Below, piece by piece: positions 43,536-55,064 of a DNA stretch of 64,000 nt. The notes under the pieces are model-generated. The model had not been told where the DNA came from. It saw only the letters and a list, made by a program, of their open reading frames with translations, and did no database searches. The DNA lies in the NCBI GenBank assembly GCA_964017045.1, contig OZ024802.1, positions 31,570,718 through 31,634,717 on the forward strand. Reading direction: 5' to 3'. The position numbers were made by a program, and so were the translations under genes. The stretch's first letter is position 1. Every line of letters begins with the position of its first letter. The DNA is from Omphiscola glabra (lineage: Eukaryota > Mollusca > Gastropoda > Lymnaeidae).

Positions 43536-43806
43536 CCCTTCAATCCCTTACGTCACGTGGTGCCTTCAGCTCCTACGTCACACGGTCCCTTCAATCCCTA
43601 CGTCACGTGGTGCCTTCAGCTCCTACGTCACGTGGTCCCTTCAATCCCTACGTCACGTGGTCCCTTCAATCCCTACGTCACGTGGTCCCTTCAATCCCTA
43701 CGTCACGTGGTCCCTTCAATCTCTACGTCACGTGGTCCCTTCAATCCCTACGTCACGTGGTCCCTTCAATCCCTACGTCACATAGTCCCTTCAATCACTA
43801 CGCCTG
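43525..43806. repeat. Minisatellite, 25-bp unit
   Basis: About eleven copies of CCTACGTCACGTGGTCCCTT plus CAATC. Each unit contains CACGTG and ACGTCA, E-box-like and CRE-like sequences, probably by chance. Confidence 0.95.
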
Positions 43807-44150
43807 CTTGTTGCCTGTGATATGTCAGCGGCTCAAAGTTGTAATTTTAAAAAAAAAAAAAATCTTATAACTGTGAATGCAGGAGACACAAACCACCCCC
43901 CACCCCCATCCACATCCCCCCCCCCCCCGCAAATGAGCAGGGGCGTTGAAAAGTTACGCGACGAAGCTGTTTGGATTATTTTGGTGTTAAAATAGAACAT
44001 CATTTTTTTAAAACTGGTTTCCTCGTTAAAAACAAAGACAACATACAAGGTTTTTTTAATTAATAATATCATATGAAATGACAACAAAATCCTAGAACTC
44101 TCTATTCTAACTTATATAACTCTACCATAACACATTTTGGAATATTTGAG

Positions 44151-44302
44151 CAGAGGCGTAACAACGGCTTGGCATTGGGGCAGTTGCCAAGGGCGCCGGC
44201 CTGCGCTTGTTCAAAAGGGCGCCGCTAAATCTCTAATTTTTACATTTTTTTTATTTAAAAAATAAATTAGACAAGGGCGCCAAAAACCCAGTTACGCCCC
44301 TG
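44151..44302. mobile_element. Short non-autonomous hAT element (MITE)
   Basis: 152 bp from CAGAGGCGTAAC to GTTACGCCCCTG, flanked on both sides by the perfect 8-bp duplication TATTTGAG (44143-44150 and 44303-44310). Related to 1921-2094. Confidence 0.88.
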
Positions 44303-44310
44303 TATTTGAG

Positions 44311-44940
44311 AAAACAACGAAACCTTGAAGTGACGTTTGCTGGAGAAATAAACAGCAACAAATCGGAGACTAGTTATGACACGCTTAAAGACATCCAAAG
44401 CTGTAGTTTTAGAGACTCGTCTTCTAAACAAAATTTCCTGACATGCATAATAATGTGTTTCAACGTCTGATCAATAAACTGTAATTTTAGAACTTATTTC
44501 AAGAGATTGAGCATGAAAGAGAGATTGGAAGGTAGCCGCAGTGATGGACTTTAAGGGTCATAACAAAACATTTTCGAAATGGCGTTTAAAATTTTTATAT
44601 ATACTGCAAACTTCAGGCTCTAGAATAGTCTAGAACGTCCATTAAAAAAGTATGAACATTTGTTTGAATTTATTCATTTATTAACAACATTCTGTATAAA
44701 GTGAAAATCCATTTTATTTCGGACAAAATACAATGATGTAATTTATAATTTGTTAAAAGTATCATTATTGGGAATTATTTTTTAGGAAACAATTAAAATG
44801 GTACGATTTTGAAATCGTATGAAATTGAAAGAATGTATATTATGTTTAATATGGACCTAAATTACTATTTTAAAATTTAAAAAACACATCGCTAGTCGTG
44901 CATATCTCGTGACCGCTATAGTCCAATGCAAATTGGCGGG
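44311..44940. other. AT-rich intergenic, nothing recognised
   Basis: No gene or repeat structure. Confidence 0.3.
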
Positions 44941-44942
44941 TT

Positions 44943-45025
44943 GTTGTTATATACAATAGGGTTGGAGGTGTTATATACAATAGGGTTGGAGCTGTTATAT
45001 ACAATAGGGTTGGAGGTGTTATGGG
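44943..45025. repeat. Short tandem repeat, about 26-bp unit
   Basis: Three copies of GTTATATACAATAGGGTTGG plus AGGT. Confidence 0.9.
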
Positions 45026-45450
45026 GAAGAGACTTGGTTACATTAAAGAAGGGGAAATAACAGCTAACTGGAAAAGATGGTGGACAACATAACCCCAGCA
45101 GGTGTTTGCGAAATAGAGGGTTTTTTTTTTTTTCAAATCGGTTTTGAGTGAGTTTTTCTAATTCTACTAGGGAAGGGTAAGCTATAGGAATATCAAAATG
45201 TAAGAAGTTAAAATGCGGTGAATGGAAACATTCTGAATGAACTATTTCCCAACGGCAAGTCTCCCGACTTCGCATAGGAATGACACTGCCAACGCTAACT
45301 ACTACTTTACCTCTAGAGAAGAGACTTGAGCTACATTAGGTTCCATCACAAAGTCAAAGTAATCAGTTATGTCAACAAAATGACAAAATGGTTAATTGAA
45401 TTTTTTTGTCTTATAATTATATATCGGGTGGTATTTTTTTAAAAATAAAC
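45026..45450. other. Intergenic, nothing recognised
   Basis: No signal. Confidence 0.3.
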
Positions 45451-45539
45451 CTTCTGTGAGTCATTCCGTAGACTCCTTTAGGGGTAAAGAAAGAATTGAC
45501 TCTGTAATGGGATCAGTTGTGGTTTCTCAGGAGTGTATG

Positions 45540-45830
45540 CGTATTTTTGAAGAATGAATCGTCTCCATAGATGGCTTACAAGTTTTGAATGTAGTATCTC
45601 TATAGATGGCATACAAGTTTTAAAAAGTAATGTCTCCATAGATGGCTTACAAGTGAAGATTGTAGCGTATCAATGGATGGCTTACAAATGAAGAATGTAG
45701 TGTCTCCATGGATGACTAACAAAGTAAAAATGTAGTGTCTCAAGCAAGCTTACAAGAAAGAATGTAGTATCTCCATAGATGGCTTACAAGTAAAGAATGT
45801 AGTATCTCCATAGATGGCTTACAAAAGAAG
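45540..45830 (-). repeat. Diverged receptor-tail minisatellite downstream of receptor 6, about 35-bp unit
   Basis: About eight copies. On the - strand the core reads CTATGGAGACACTACATTCT, matching CTACGGAGTCACTACATTCT of the receptor 2 array. The spacer (TGTAAGCCAT) differs and unit length drifts. It starts about 70 bp past the receptor 6 stop. Confidence 0.75.
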
Positions 45831-45847
45831 TGCTTATATATGAAGCA

Positions 45848-45853
45848 TTTATT
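45848..45853 (-). terminator. Polyadenylation signal of receptor 6
   Basis: AATAAA on the - strand, about 47 bp downstream of the receptor 6 stop codon. Confidence 0.5.
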
Positions 45854-45899
45854 ATTCTGCCTCGGTGGTGGAGAACGAAGTGATGCTCCGGAGACTGGC

Positions 45900-47015
45900 T
45901 CACTTGTGAAGGATGCAGTGACTCCTAAACTTTGAATTATAGGACAAGTATATAAAGATGTGTACGCTGGCATTCACGGACTGGATCATTTCTCGTATCA
46001 TATTGCACGTTACGTACACAGCACTGTAACGTCCGCCCCTGTAGAAGTCGGGTAAGATGATCTGTGTCAGATTGAAGACAACTTTTGACATGTTACACAA
46101 ACTGTAGACTATGGCTATGAGCAGCATATGTTGAACAACTTGAAGTTCCTTCCCGGCCATTTTCGCTGATGAAGATTCTTGAGTGGTATGTTTCACTTGT
46201 GTTATGTGATCACTCAAGTCTGGTTGCCTTGAGTTCTTTAGACGGAACTCCGAAGCCTCCTGCAGGTAAATGGCCATCACCACGACGCAAATACCAACGA
46301 GGATTTGTGACGCCAACGGCAGGAACACGTCTCTTATTCCAAAAAGAACGTTCTTAATCGCTGTCCGCTGTGGGGAGATCCAGAGGATTGGTCTTGTTGT
46401 GTTGATCTTGGAGTCGAATTGAGGGAAAATGCCCAAATAGTACAGCAACAAAACGGCAAATGTGACGGAAACAACGGCGAACAGCCAAATGATGATGGCC
46501 GTGGTTTGACATGACAGAAACTTTCGAAATCTCAACGGGTTGGCCACGGCCAGGCAGCGAACCACGGTGATGAACGTCGTCACGAGCATCGAATTCGCGT
46601 AGAAACAGCCGGAGGTGTTGGCGAAGATTGTGTAGACCGCTTCCGGGTCAACGGGGAACCAGACATGGAGCCCGGTGAGCTCCTCAACGCCGTGGAGCAT
46701 CAAGCTGAAGGAGTTGACAAACGCAGAGGTGAGGAAGAGGAGATCGGACGCGGCCAGCGATATCAGGGACATGTTCACGCCATCTGAGATCCCAAGGCTT
46801 AGGAATGTTTTAATGTTGACGACGTTTCCGGCAGCGCCGAGACCTGAGAGCGATGCCAGGCCGATGCAGAGGAAGGTCACAGCCCAGGGTTCGTAGTCGG
46901 CATTCTCTGGTGAATTCTTTACAGGATACGTCATTGGATAAGTGTCGTTTATCTCTTCAAATCCCATGGTCGGCGTTCCTAATGTTTGTGGGTTGTTAAT
47001 GTCTGTAGAACTCAA
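45900..47015 (-). CDS. Rhodopsin-like GPCR, candidate chemosensory receptor (receptor 6)
   Basis: The open frame spans 371 codons. The first clear ATG is at 46967 (355 residues, MGFEEINDTYPM). The frame remains open up to the splice acceptor TTTATTTTCAG ending at 47017, so a coding 5' exon is likely, as in receptor 2 (SSTDI against SSIDF). Motifs: AAGN in TM1, LAASD in TM2, VVRC after TM3 and LPLASQ in TM5. TM6 has SLCNMS, losing even the TM6 proline kept by its paralogues. TM7 has NASVHIFIY. Loop 2 has an NTT sequon. The third loop is distinct (QPDLSDHITQ). C-terminus KFRSHCILHK. Its TM2-TM3 part was copied into the LINE at 42564. Confidence 0.9.
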   Translation of the reverse strand: MSSTDINNPQTLGTPTMGFEEINDTYPMTYPVKNSPENADYEPWAVTFLCIGLASLSGLGAAGNVVNIKTFLSLGISDGVNMSLISLAASDLLFLTSAFVNSFSLMLHGVEELTGLHVWFPVDPEAVYTIFANTSGCFYANSMLVTTFITVVRCLAVANPLRFRKFLSCQTTAIIIWLFAVVSVTFAVLLLYYLGIFPQFDSKINTTRPILWISPQRTAIKNVLFGIRDVFLPLASQILVGICVVVMAIYLQEASEFRLKNSRQPDLSDHITQVKHTTQESSSAKMAGKELQVVQHMLLIAIVYSLCNMSKVVFNLTQIILPDFYRGGRYSAVYVTCNMIREMIQSVNASVHIFIYLSYNSKFRSHCILHK

Positions 47016-47019
47016 ACTG
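47016..47019 (-). promoter_or_regulatory. Probable 3' splice acceptor before the receptor 6 exon
   Basis: TTTATTTTCAG on the - strand, then TTTGAGTTCTACAGAC; parallels the acceptor of receptor 2 at 8123-8126. Confidence 0.55.
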
Positions 47020-47565
47020 AAAATAAAAAGTTATTTATATTATCGATCAAATTATAGGCCAACTCTTCGACACCCCCCACCCCCCAACTTTTTTTTTTGC
47101 GTACCGATATGAAATTTATAATATTATAAATTTCCATAAATGGGCCTATTTGAATTATTAAAGTATTCACAAATATTACAATTAATTTAGCACTCAAATT
47201 TCTGACTTAAATATATTTATATTTTTATTATTTCCATGTTTGTTAAATACAAATTTTGATAAGCTTTAAAACGCTAATGCTAAATATTGTGTTTCTATTT
47301 AAATATCTTCCAGAACTTCAATATAATAAGTATAGGGTTCAGTAAAATGGGAGGCATAATTGATTTGTGGTGATTGCCAAGGTGTTAGAATCCCTGAGAG
47401 TCTGTTTAGTGCCAGGCGGACTATAAGCGTAGGGATACTAAAGGCAAAAGGGTTGTACGGTGGTAGTGTGCAGGTGGTCAGTTGGTCAGTAGAACAGGGG
47501 AGGGCGAGGGGGTAGGACGCTGACCGGATCAGTGGATCTGTGTTATTGGTAGTTGGTGTTAGTAG
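47020..47565. other. Upstream region of receptor 6
   Basis: AT-rich to 47330, then G-rich sequence leading into the 10-bp array. No second exon could be fixed. Confidence 0.3.
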
Positions 47566-47567
47566 TG

Positions 47568-47728
47568 GTGCCTAGTGTTGCCTAGTGTTGCCTAGTGTTG
47601 CCTAGTGTTCCCTAGTGTTGCCTAGTGTTGCCTAGTGTTGCCTAGTGTTGCCTAGTGTTGCCTAGTGTTGCCTAGTGTTGCCTAGTGTTGCCTAGTGTTG
47701 CCTAGTGTTGCCTAGTGTTGCCTAGTGC
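47568..47728. repeat. Simple tandem repeat, 10-bp unit
   Basis: About 15 copies of TGCCTAGTGT, almost without variants. Confidence 0.97.
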
Positions 47729-48005
47729 TATGATCCCTGTAATACGTGCGGTTCTTTGGCTAAGTTGTTAACGGAACCTTTATGACTAATGGGAGAACTG
47801 GTTAGATTAGAAGGCAGTAGAATACAAGCTCGTGATTGATAACTGCAAAGACCTTTGTGTCAAGTGTTCATTTACTCTTGTGTACTCCGTGAACGTCATA
47901 CCCGTAGACAACGAAGTCACCCCGAACAATTCTTGACAGTGACTTTGCGATGCGAAGCTAAATAAGTCAATTGTAAAGCAAAGTGAGGGTCGGCGGGCTG
48001 GGGAG
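47729..48005. other. Intergenic, nothing recognised
   Basis: No signal. Confidence 0.3.
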
Positions 48006-48012
48006 ATAGTGG

Positions 48013-48340
48013 GGTTGATTGATTGATTGAGTACATGTATAGCTCTTGTATCCATGCTATTTTATCACGCTCAAAGCACTCTGGTGTCCAAAAATCTAAT
48101 TCAAGAAAAAGTCTTTAAATGGTTCTTAAAGGACTTTTTATCATTTTCAATGTCCCTCAAAGATTGAGGCAAACTGTTCCACAATTTAGGCTCAAACGCT
48201 TCAAAAGAGCGCAACTCGTATGACTACTTTCTGTGTCCATCCACACTGGGAACTCTCAGTAAGGACTGCGTTGAAGAGCGCAGGTTCTGTATGGATACAT
48301 GTTTAGAAATCAGTTTTTGAAGATAGGACCACCGGAATGT
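48013..48340 (-). pseudogene. LINE C-terminal fragment with (TCAA)n tail
   Basis: The - frame gives LRSSTQSLLRVPSVDGH, then after a stop LRSFEAFEPKLWNSLPQSLR and SFKNHLKTFF before its stop, the C-terminal signature of CR1-like LINEs. The 3' end runs GATACAAGAGCTATACATGT then a TCAA repeat tail. Confidence 0.8.
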
Positions 48341-48685
48341 TGCGGCCCCGGGTCCGTTTTTTGTAAACCCTTTTTCACTCAGTACCGAGTCTAAATATAA
48401 ATACCAATAATAACAGCGGCTAACATCTAGGAAACATAACTGTCATGTTTTATACTTTCTATTTTTTTGGTGAGTACTTTGTTGTTTTTCTAAGCGATTC
48501 GTTTAAGGCTCCTGACAGCGCATTACGTCACGAAAGTTTCGTGTCTTGGAATTCTAGCAAATCTATTCCGAAGCCGGAAGACATTTTCTAGATTTCCTAG
48601 ACACCAGATTCGCGAGAAGTAATATACTTATATGAGACTTACACGCTTTTACTCGTGTGTGTGTGGTAGGGAGTTGTGTGTGTTT
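48341..48685. other. Intergenic, nothing recognised
   Basis: No signal. Confidence 0.3.
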
Positions 48686-48689
48686 GTGC

Positions 48690-49180
48690 TGTACTAGCGT
48701 TCGTCGTGTTAACATCACTAGCGCTCGTCGTGTTAACATCATAGCGCTCGTCGTGTTAACATCACTAGCGCTCGTCGTGTTAACATCACTAGCGCTCGTC
48801 GTGTTAACATCACTAGCGCTCGTCGTGTTAACATCACTAGCGCTCGTCGTGTTAACATCATAGCGCTCGTCGTGTTAACATCACTAGCACTCGTCGTGTT
48901 AACATCACTAGCGCTCGTCGTGTTAACATCACTAGCGTTCGTCGTGTTAACATCACTAGCGCTCGTCGTGTTAACATCACTAGTGCTCGTAGTGTTAACA
49001 TCACTAACGCTCGTCGTTTTAACATCACTAGTGCTCGTAGTGTTAACATCACTAGCGCTTGTCGTGTTTACATCACTAGCGTTCGTAGTGTTAATATCAC
49101 TAGCGCTCGTCGTGTTAACATCACTAGCGCTCGTAGTGTTAACATGACTAGTGCTCGTAGTGTTAACATCACTAGCGTTC
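48690..49180. repeat. Minisatellite, 24-bp unit
   Basis: About 20 copies of CGCTCGTCGTGTTAACATCA plus CTAG. Some units are 22 bp (lacking CT). It gives artefact frames on both strands. Confidence 0.96.
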
Positions 49181-49745
49181 GTATCGTTTTTCCTTCTATA
49201 CGGGTTTTCAGTCCATTGTTAAGCAGTGTTCATCAGGAGAGACGAATCTTAAAACAGATCAAATCTGGCACAAACTGACTAAACACTGCATAAGAGTTCA
49301 CATTAACTTCCATTTTTTTTTTACATCCGTAGTGGAACAAAGTAACTACACGTGACATCAATGGGATCCCTTGCAGAGTCGCCAGGTCTGTTTTCTGGTG
49401 CAAAATATGCACGACACTCTGGTGTTGCCCTACCCTGGTGTCACCCTGCTTTTGTGGCATCCTTTTTGTGACCGCCCGCTATGGTTGCTACCAGCTTCGG
49501 TGGCTACCTGCTTTGGTGGTTAACTGCTTTGGTGGCTACCTGCATACGTGTCTACCTGCATTAGTGGCTGCCCACTTTTAAATTTTTAAGTACAATTGGT
49601 TATGAAATCGACTCAACCAATAATTGTTTTAGATCCGTATTATTCAAGAATATATTTTCAAGATTAGCTTATTCGATATTAAATTGAAAATACTTTTTTA
49701 AATAGAAACTTAAACTTTGTATCAGTATTTTTCCCTCGTGTAAAC
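49181..49745. other. Intergenic with weak Gly/Thr-like repeats
   Basis: TTTGGTGGCTACCTGC-like units recur four times at 49495-49570. No gene. Confidence 0.4.
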
Positions 49746-49762
49746 ATGTTCATGACAAAAGT

Positions 49763-50248
49763 GAATCTATTCCTACAGCACACCCGCAATCTATTCTTAC
49801 AGCACACCTACAATCTATTCTTACAGCACACCTACAATCTATTCTTACATTCCACCCGCAATCTATTCTTACAGCACACCTACAATCTATTCCTACAGCA
49901 CACCTACAATCTATTCTTACAGTCCACCCGCAATCTATTCTTACAGCACACCTACAATCTATTCCTACAGCACACCTACAATCTATTCCTACAGCACACC
50001 TACAATCTATTCCTACATTCCACCCGCAATCTATTCCTACAGCACACCTACAATCTATTCCTACAGCACACCTACAATCTATTCCTACAGCACACCTACA
50101 ATCTATTCCTACAGTTCACCTGCAATATATTCTTACATGCCACTAGCAATCTATTCTTACAGTCCACCTGCAATCTATTCTTACAGTCCACCCGCAATCT
50201 ATTCTTACCGTCCACCTGCAATATATTCTTAAAGTCCACCTGCAATAA
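49763..50248. repeat. Minisatellite, 24-bp unit
   Basis: About 20 copies of CAATCTATTCTTACAGCACA plus CCTA. Spacer variants (GCACACCTA, TCCACCCG) recur in blocks. It creates a 198-codon artefact frame. Confidence 0.96.
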
Positions 50249-51050
50249 GTATCTTTCATTGTATGGACAATTTCCTTTCCAGCTTTTCATAATTGAATCA
50301 ATTCTGTTTGGCCAGCCAAACAGTGAAGATAACTCTCGTTAATTGTATCAATTGCGCGTGACATGACTGACCTCCCTTGCATTATGACTGCACATTAGCA
50401 AACGAGGATTACCTTATATAGCCAAGCAAACCACAGCCATCAGATTGGTTTTTTTAACATGCTCTCGTACAAATTGACTGAACAGGTTTGATCAACCCAT
50501 CCACGCATGGATGATGATTCATGAGAGCAATCTGAATGTGCGTAGATGATTGTTCTAATGTAAACACGGTGGCCCAGGCTGATGTCAGCGCCACCAAACG
50601 CTGAAGTAACGATGTGTTATTTGTCTTATATTTTAATAATTTTCAGTACTCCTTAGCAATAGTATAATGGATGAATTATTTGACAATTTGTCTTAGGTGG
50701 ATATACAACAAGTATGATTACTGCTCATCATTATAGTTGAAGGGATTTTATACTATGCAGTACAAGAGCTGATTATATGAATATGGTGATAATAATTTCT
50801 GAAACAAATATTAGATCAGAACTCTGAAATTCAGTGACAAAACTGACGAATGGCTGAAATCTGTGACAGATGAATTCATTGATTTTCTCGTGTCACTAAA
50901 TCTAATAGTTAAAAAAAAAAAAAGTATTTTTCTTCATTTCAATAACCCACTTCTGTGTGTTTAAAGTCGTGTGGACCAACTAACATTTTACGACACACTC
51001 ATATCTTAAGCAAGGCCTCTCAACGCCTTATCATGACCGACGCCGCATTA
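50249..51050. other. Intergenic, nothing recognised
   Basis: Unique sequence with only short frames. Confidence 0.35.
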
Positions 51051-51054
51051 CAAA

Positions 51055-51500
51055 TAAGCTTAATCCACGTCTCAATACAACTTATCATAATCCATATCTC
51101 TTTCAAACTCATCATAATCCATGCCTCATTCCAACTTATCATAATCCATGCCTCATTCCAACTTATCATAATCCATGCCTCATTCCAACTTATCCTAATC
51201 CATGCCCCATTCCAACTTATTATAATCCATGCCCCATTCCAACTTATTATAATCCATGCCCCATTCCAACTTATTATAATCCATGCCTCATTACAACTCA
51301 TTATAATCCATGCCCCATTCCAACTTATTATAATCCATGCCTCATTCCAACTTATTATGATCCATACCCCATTCCAACTTATTATAATCCATGCCTCATT
51401 TCAGCTTATCATAATCCATGCCTCATTCCAACTTATGATTATCCATGTCTCATTCCAAATCAACCTTATCATAATCAATGTCCCTATCAACTTAACCTAA
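51055..51500. repeat. Minisatellite, 27-bp unit
   Basis: About 16 copies of CATTCCAACTTATTATAATC plus CATGCCC. The 181-codon frame through it is an artefact. Confidence 0.96.
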
Positions 51501-51717
51501 CCCACGTCGCATTATTAGTTAACCTTATCCATGTCAATAACAACTCAAAGTCTCTTCACAACCCATTACCTCATCACAACGGCAAAGCCTCATTACAACC
51601 TTCCTCGCTGCTCGCTACAACCACACGACTCACACATCATGGACTCTGCCTCCATCCAGTAAGATCTTTAAGAGTTGTATCCCTTCTCATGTAACTGTTT
51701 CTTTTAGTATTCCGTAT

Positions 51718-51777
51718 TTAGGTCATTGGTGGTATAACCTTTAATTAAGGTCATTGGTGGTATAACCTTTAATTAAA
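51718..51777. repeat. Tandem duplication, 31-bp unit
   Basis: Two copies of TAGGTCATTGGTGGTATAAC-like sequence followed by CTTTAATTA. Confidence 0.85.
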
Positions 51778-52920
51778 GAAGAAAGCATGTATTTGTAAAA
51801 AAAAAAAAATAACACTTTTTACGTTTTTACGTTTTTATTTGAAATCTTTCTTCTCCACCCAAGAAGGAAACAATGTGAAATAGCGCGCTGATATTGCTAG
51901 TTACTCGTCCGAAATCTGCCATATGTTAATCATATGTTTAATTGTGTTGAAATACATCATAAAATAAGCGATAATCACAGAATGAAGATTATCTTAATTA
52001 AAATGGTATTTGGTATACAAGATTTTGCTGAGATAGCCTATTCACCACATTATTATACGTTTAACATGTATGTGCGGATTGGGGAAAGGTCCTTCACAGA
52101 GTATACAAATGTACCGGGGTGAAAGGTCCTCTCACTGAGGACACACATTTACGGGGGTCGAAAGGTCCTCTCACTGAGAATACAAATGCAGGCTACACAT
52201 TAATTAGTATTGTTGACGCCATGCCAAGGGCTGAATTTAAAATATTAGTAAATATTTGTCCGGATTATCAATTGAAATAAATACTGCCCCTTAAAGTCTG
52301 TTAAAAACTTTAGGATGTCCTGTAAAAAAATTAGGCACTTTACAAAAAAGGTTTGATGGAATGCATAACGAAATCTTCCTTGTTTGTGAAATCTTCTTGC
52401 TTGGCTAACTTACAGTTATACGATAATATTCAGGAGAACATCAACACGAAATTTACGATGACGCAATCAAAATTCCCATGCCACATGTCATTAAAAAAAA
52501 AATTTAACTAGTCGTGTGACGTATGAATATTTAAAGAAAAAAAAAAAAAAATTTAGATCTAGCTTTCTTCAGTTTATTGTGAACAATTTTTAAAAAGATT
52601 TTGAATTTGTGTCTGGAAATTGTATTTCTATGTTGAGTTTTGAACCCTAATACCGGATCCTTCCCAATACAATCAACTTAATGACGTAAGAGTGCGCGGC
52701 ATCCATAATGAGCCCTTGCGGGTGATCCCACATGATGACGTCATTGTGACGTCACTACACGTCAATCCTGTTAAGTCATGTAAATAAATTACCCAAACGT
52801 CTCTCGGTCTCTGAAACGCTCTGAAATCTCAGAATCTCATGTCCCGCCTTCTTAAGGGAAAAATGGGGGGGGGGGGGGGTGGGGGGATTTATGGAGTAGG
52901 GAAGTCAACAAAACGTTGAC
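51778..52920. other. Intergenic, nothing recognised
   Basis: Three diverged copies of AAAGGTCCTCTCACTGAG at 52087-52180 and poly-A and G-run tracts (52527-52551, 52865-52888). No gene. Confidence 0.35.
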
Positions 52921-52927
52921 CATCAGA

Positions 52928-53020
52928 TAATGTTGTGTGTTGCAGATGGTGTTGTGTGTTGCAGACAATGTTGTGTGTTGCAGACGATGATGTGTGTTGC
53001 AGACGATGTTGTGTGTTGCA
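52928..53020. repeat. Minisatellite, 18-bp unit
   Basis: Five copies of TTGTGTGTTGCAGACGATG with one-base variants. Confidence 0.93.
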
Positions 53021-53370
53021 AGGTAGAAACAGCGTTGTTCGGGGGCCGGTTTGGTCCAGTTTGGGCTAACCGGTTGTTAAACTTTGACTTTTCTTCTACC
53101 GAAACGGTGGTTACAAATGTCATGGTATTACAATTTCATGATATTTTTGGGGTTATGATATATAAAGATATAGTTATAAGGTCATCTTAACCGGATAGTT
53201 TGAGAATCTCATCTGAGCATGATCAGCCTCGTTATCATATTAACAGTTCGCTGGTCTAATACACGGCCAGACAGTTCATCAGTATCACTAATATCTTCTT
53301 CTTTTTTTTTTGTAATCACTTGTACATTTTTACTTTTAATCAGTAAAGTATTCACTAATGAAACACAGCA
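53021..53370. other. Intergenic, nothing recognised
   Basis: No signal. Confidence 0.3.
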
Positions 53371-53372
53371 CA

Positions 53373-53662
53373 CCAAACCAGGGGCGCATACCAAACCAGG
53401 GGCGCATACCAAACCAGGGGCGCATACCAAACCAGGGCGCATACCAAACCAGGGTTCGCATACCAAACCAGGGGCGCATACCGAACCAGGGGCGCATACC
53501 GAACCAGGTGCGCATACCAAACCAGGGGCGCATACCAAACCAGGGGCGCATACCAAACCAGGGGCGCATACCAAACCAGGGGCGCATATCGAACCAGGGG
53601 CGCATACCAAACCAGGGGCGCATACCGAACCAGGGGCGGATACCGAACCAGGGGCGCATACC
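53373..53662. repeat. Minisatellite, 18-bp unit
   Basis: About 16 copies of CATACCAAACCAGGGGCG. Unit length is a multiple of three, so all six frames are nearly free of stops; none is called as a gene. Confidence 0.97.
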
Positions 53663-53734
53663 GTAGAGAAAGTCAAGAGATTACAAGGAGATAGTATTTA
53701 AATTAACAAGAGTATATATAACCAAAAGAAGACA

Positions 53735-53942
53735 AGCTTGGGAAAACATGGGACAAACATATGAGAAACATAGGAGAAACATGGGACAAACATGGGACAA
53801 ACATGAGACAAACATGAGACAAACATGGGACAAACATGGGAGAAACATAGGAGAAACATGGGACAAACATGAGACAAACATGAGACAAACATGAGACAAA
53901 CATGGGACAAACATGAGACAAACATGGGACAAACATGGAGGG
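53735..53942. repeat. Minisatellite, 11-bp unit
   Basis: About 18 copies of ACATGGGACAA and ACATGAGACAA. Confidence 0.95.
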
Positions 53943-54135
53943 TGTTAAGTTTTTTTAGCAATGTTTAAATTCACTCGTTTTTTTAATTGCCCCCACCCAC
54001 ATGCATAGCGTACCAACTCGTGGATCTGCCCATGGACGAGACAGTAGGTTGCAACACTACATTTAACTGCAGAAGGCCTGGTGTGTGTGGATATTTCAGA
54101 TCTGAGCTGATTGCTCTGTATTATATAACGCTCAC
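53943..54135. other. Intergenic, nothing recognised
   Basis: No signal. Confidence 0.3.
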
Positions 54136-54137
54136 AT

Positions 54138-54440
54138 TTTGTGACTAGAGATATTCAAACTTTGTGACTAGAGATATTCGAACTTTGTGACTAGAGATAT
54201 TCGAACCTTGTGACTAGAGAAATTCTAACTTTGTGACTAGAGATATTCGAACTTTGTGACTAGAGAAATTCTAACTTTGTGACTAGAGATATTCTAACTT
54301 TGTGACTAGAGATATTCGAACTTAGTGACTAGAGATATTCGAACTTTGTGACTAGAGAAATTCTAACTTTGTGACTAGAGAAATCCTAACTATTTGATTA
54401 GAGTTATTCTAACATTGTGACTAGAGATATTCTAATCAGT
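54138..54440. repeat. Minisatellite, 23-bp unit
   Basis: About 13 copies of TTTGTGACTAGAGATATTCG plus AAC. Confidence 0.95.
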
Positions 54441-55058
54441 TTACTTAACATGTTAAGGGACGGCACTCTTAGAGAGTATAATGTGTTTTGAGAGTAGCGT
54501 TTAGAAAACATTTAATTCGTTTGGCTGTGCTACAGTTGTATCCAAAAGTTGCCCAACATTGGATAAGAAGGAATTGTTGCCAAGATAACACACCCAGTGC
54601 GAGTCAGCACAAGGACTTCTATGCAATAAATAGATGTAATGTAATTTTTAGTAAATGTGTACATTATGATTTAGTTCAAATGGATTAACATAGGATTATT
54701 TAAAATTAAATGAAAAATAGCACTTTATAAGTGTATAGCTTTAAATTAGAGGTGCACTAGCAAAGCGGTTTAGGGCGTAGTAGATAAGTGATAACTCATG
54801 ACTGAGTGCTATTCATCATAGTTAAATATCTGAACACGGATAAGATCGGAGTTAACGGATAACGGGAAAACAGACTTTACGGATACTGAACAATCCTAAG
54901 GATGGCGTTTCGTAACTGGGTAAGTAGAATGGAAACATACAATAGTCAGGGGCGTACACTTAAACTTTTAGAGCGAAGGTCGAGTTGAATCTTCTTGATT
55001 AATGAGACACACACACACAAAGATGTGTGTGAATAAAACTTTTAGTAAGCTTTAAAAA
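54441..55058. other. Intergenic, nothing recognised
   Basis: A 66-codon + frame at 54488-54688 has no domain. No supported gene. Confidence 0.3.
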
Positions 55059-55064
55059 TGGTGA

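Noticed and set aside
49746..50342. 198-codon + frame with LFLQHTYN repeats
   Set aside because: Translated 24-bp minisatellite.
50955..51500. 181-codon + frame with FQLIIIHA repeats
   Set aside because: Translated 27-bp minisatellite; hydrophobic periodicity follows from the repeat.
53209..53701. 155- and 160-codon frames rich in Gly-Pro (both strands)
   Set aside because: The 18-bp array is open in nearly all frames; collagen-like look is accidental.
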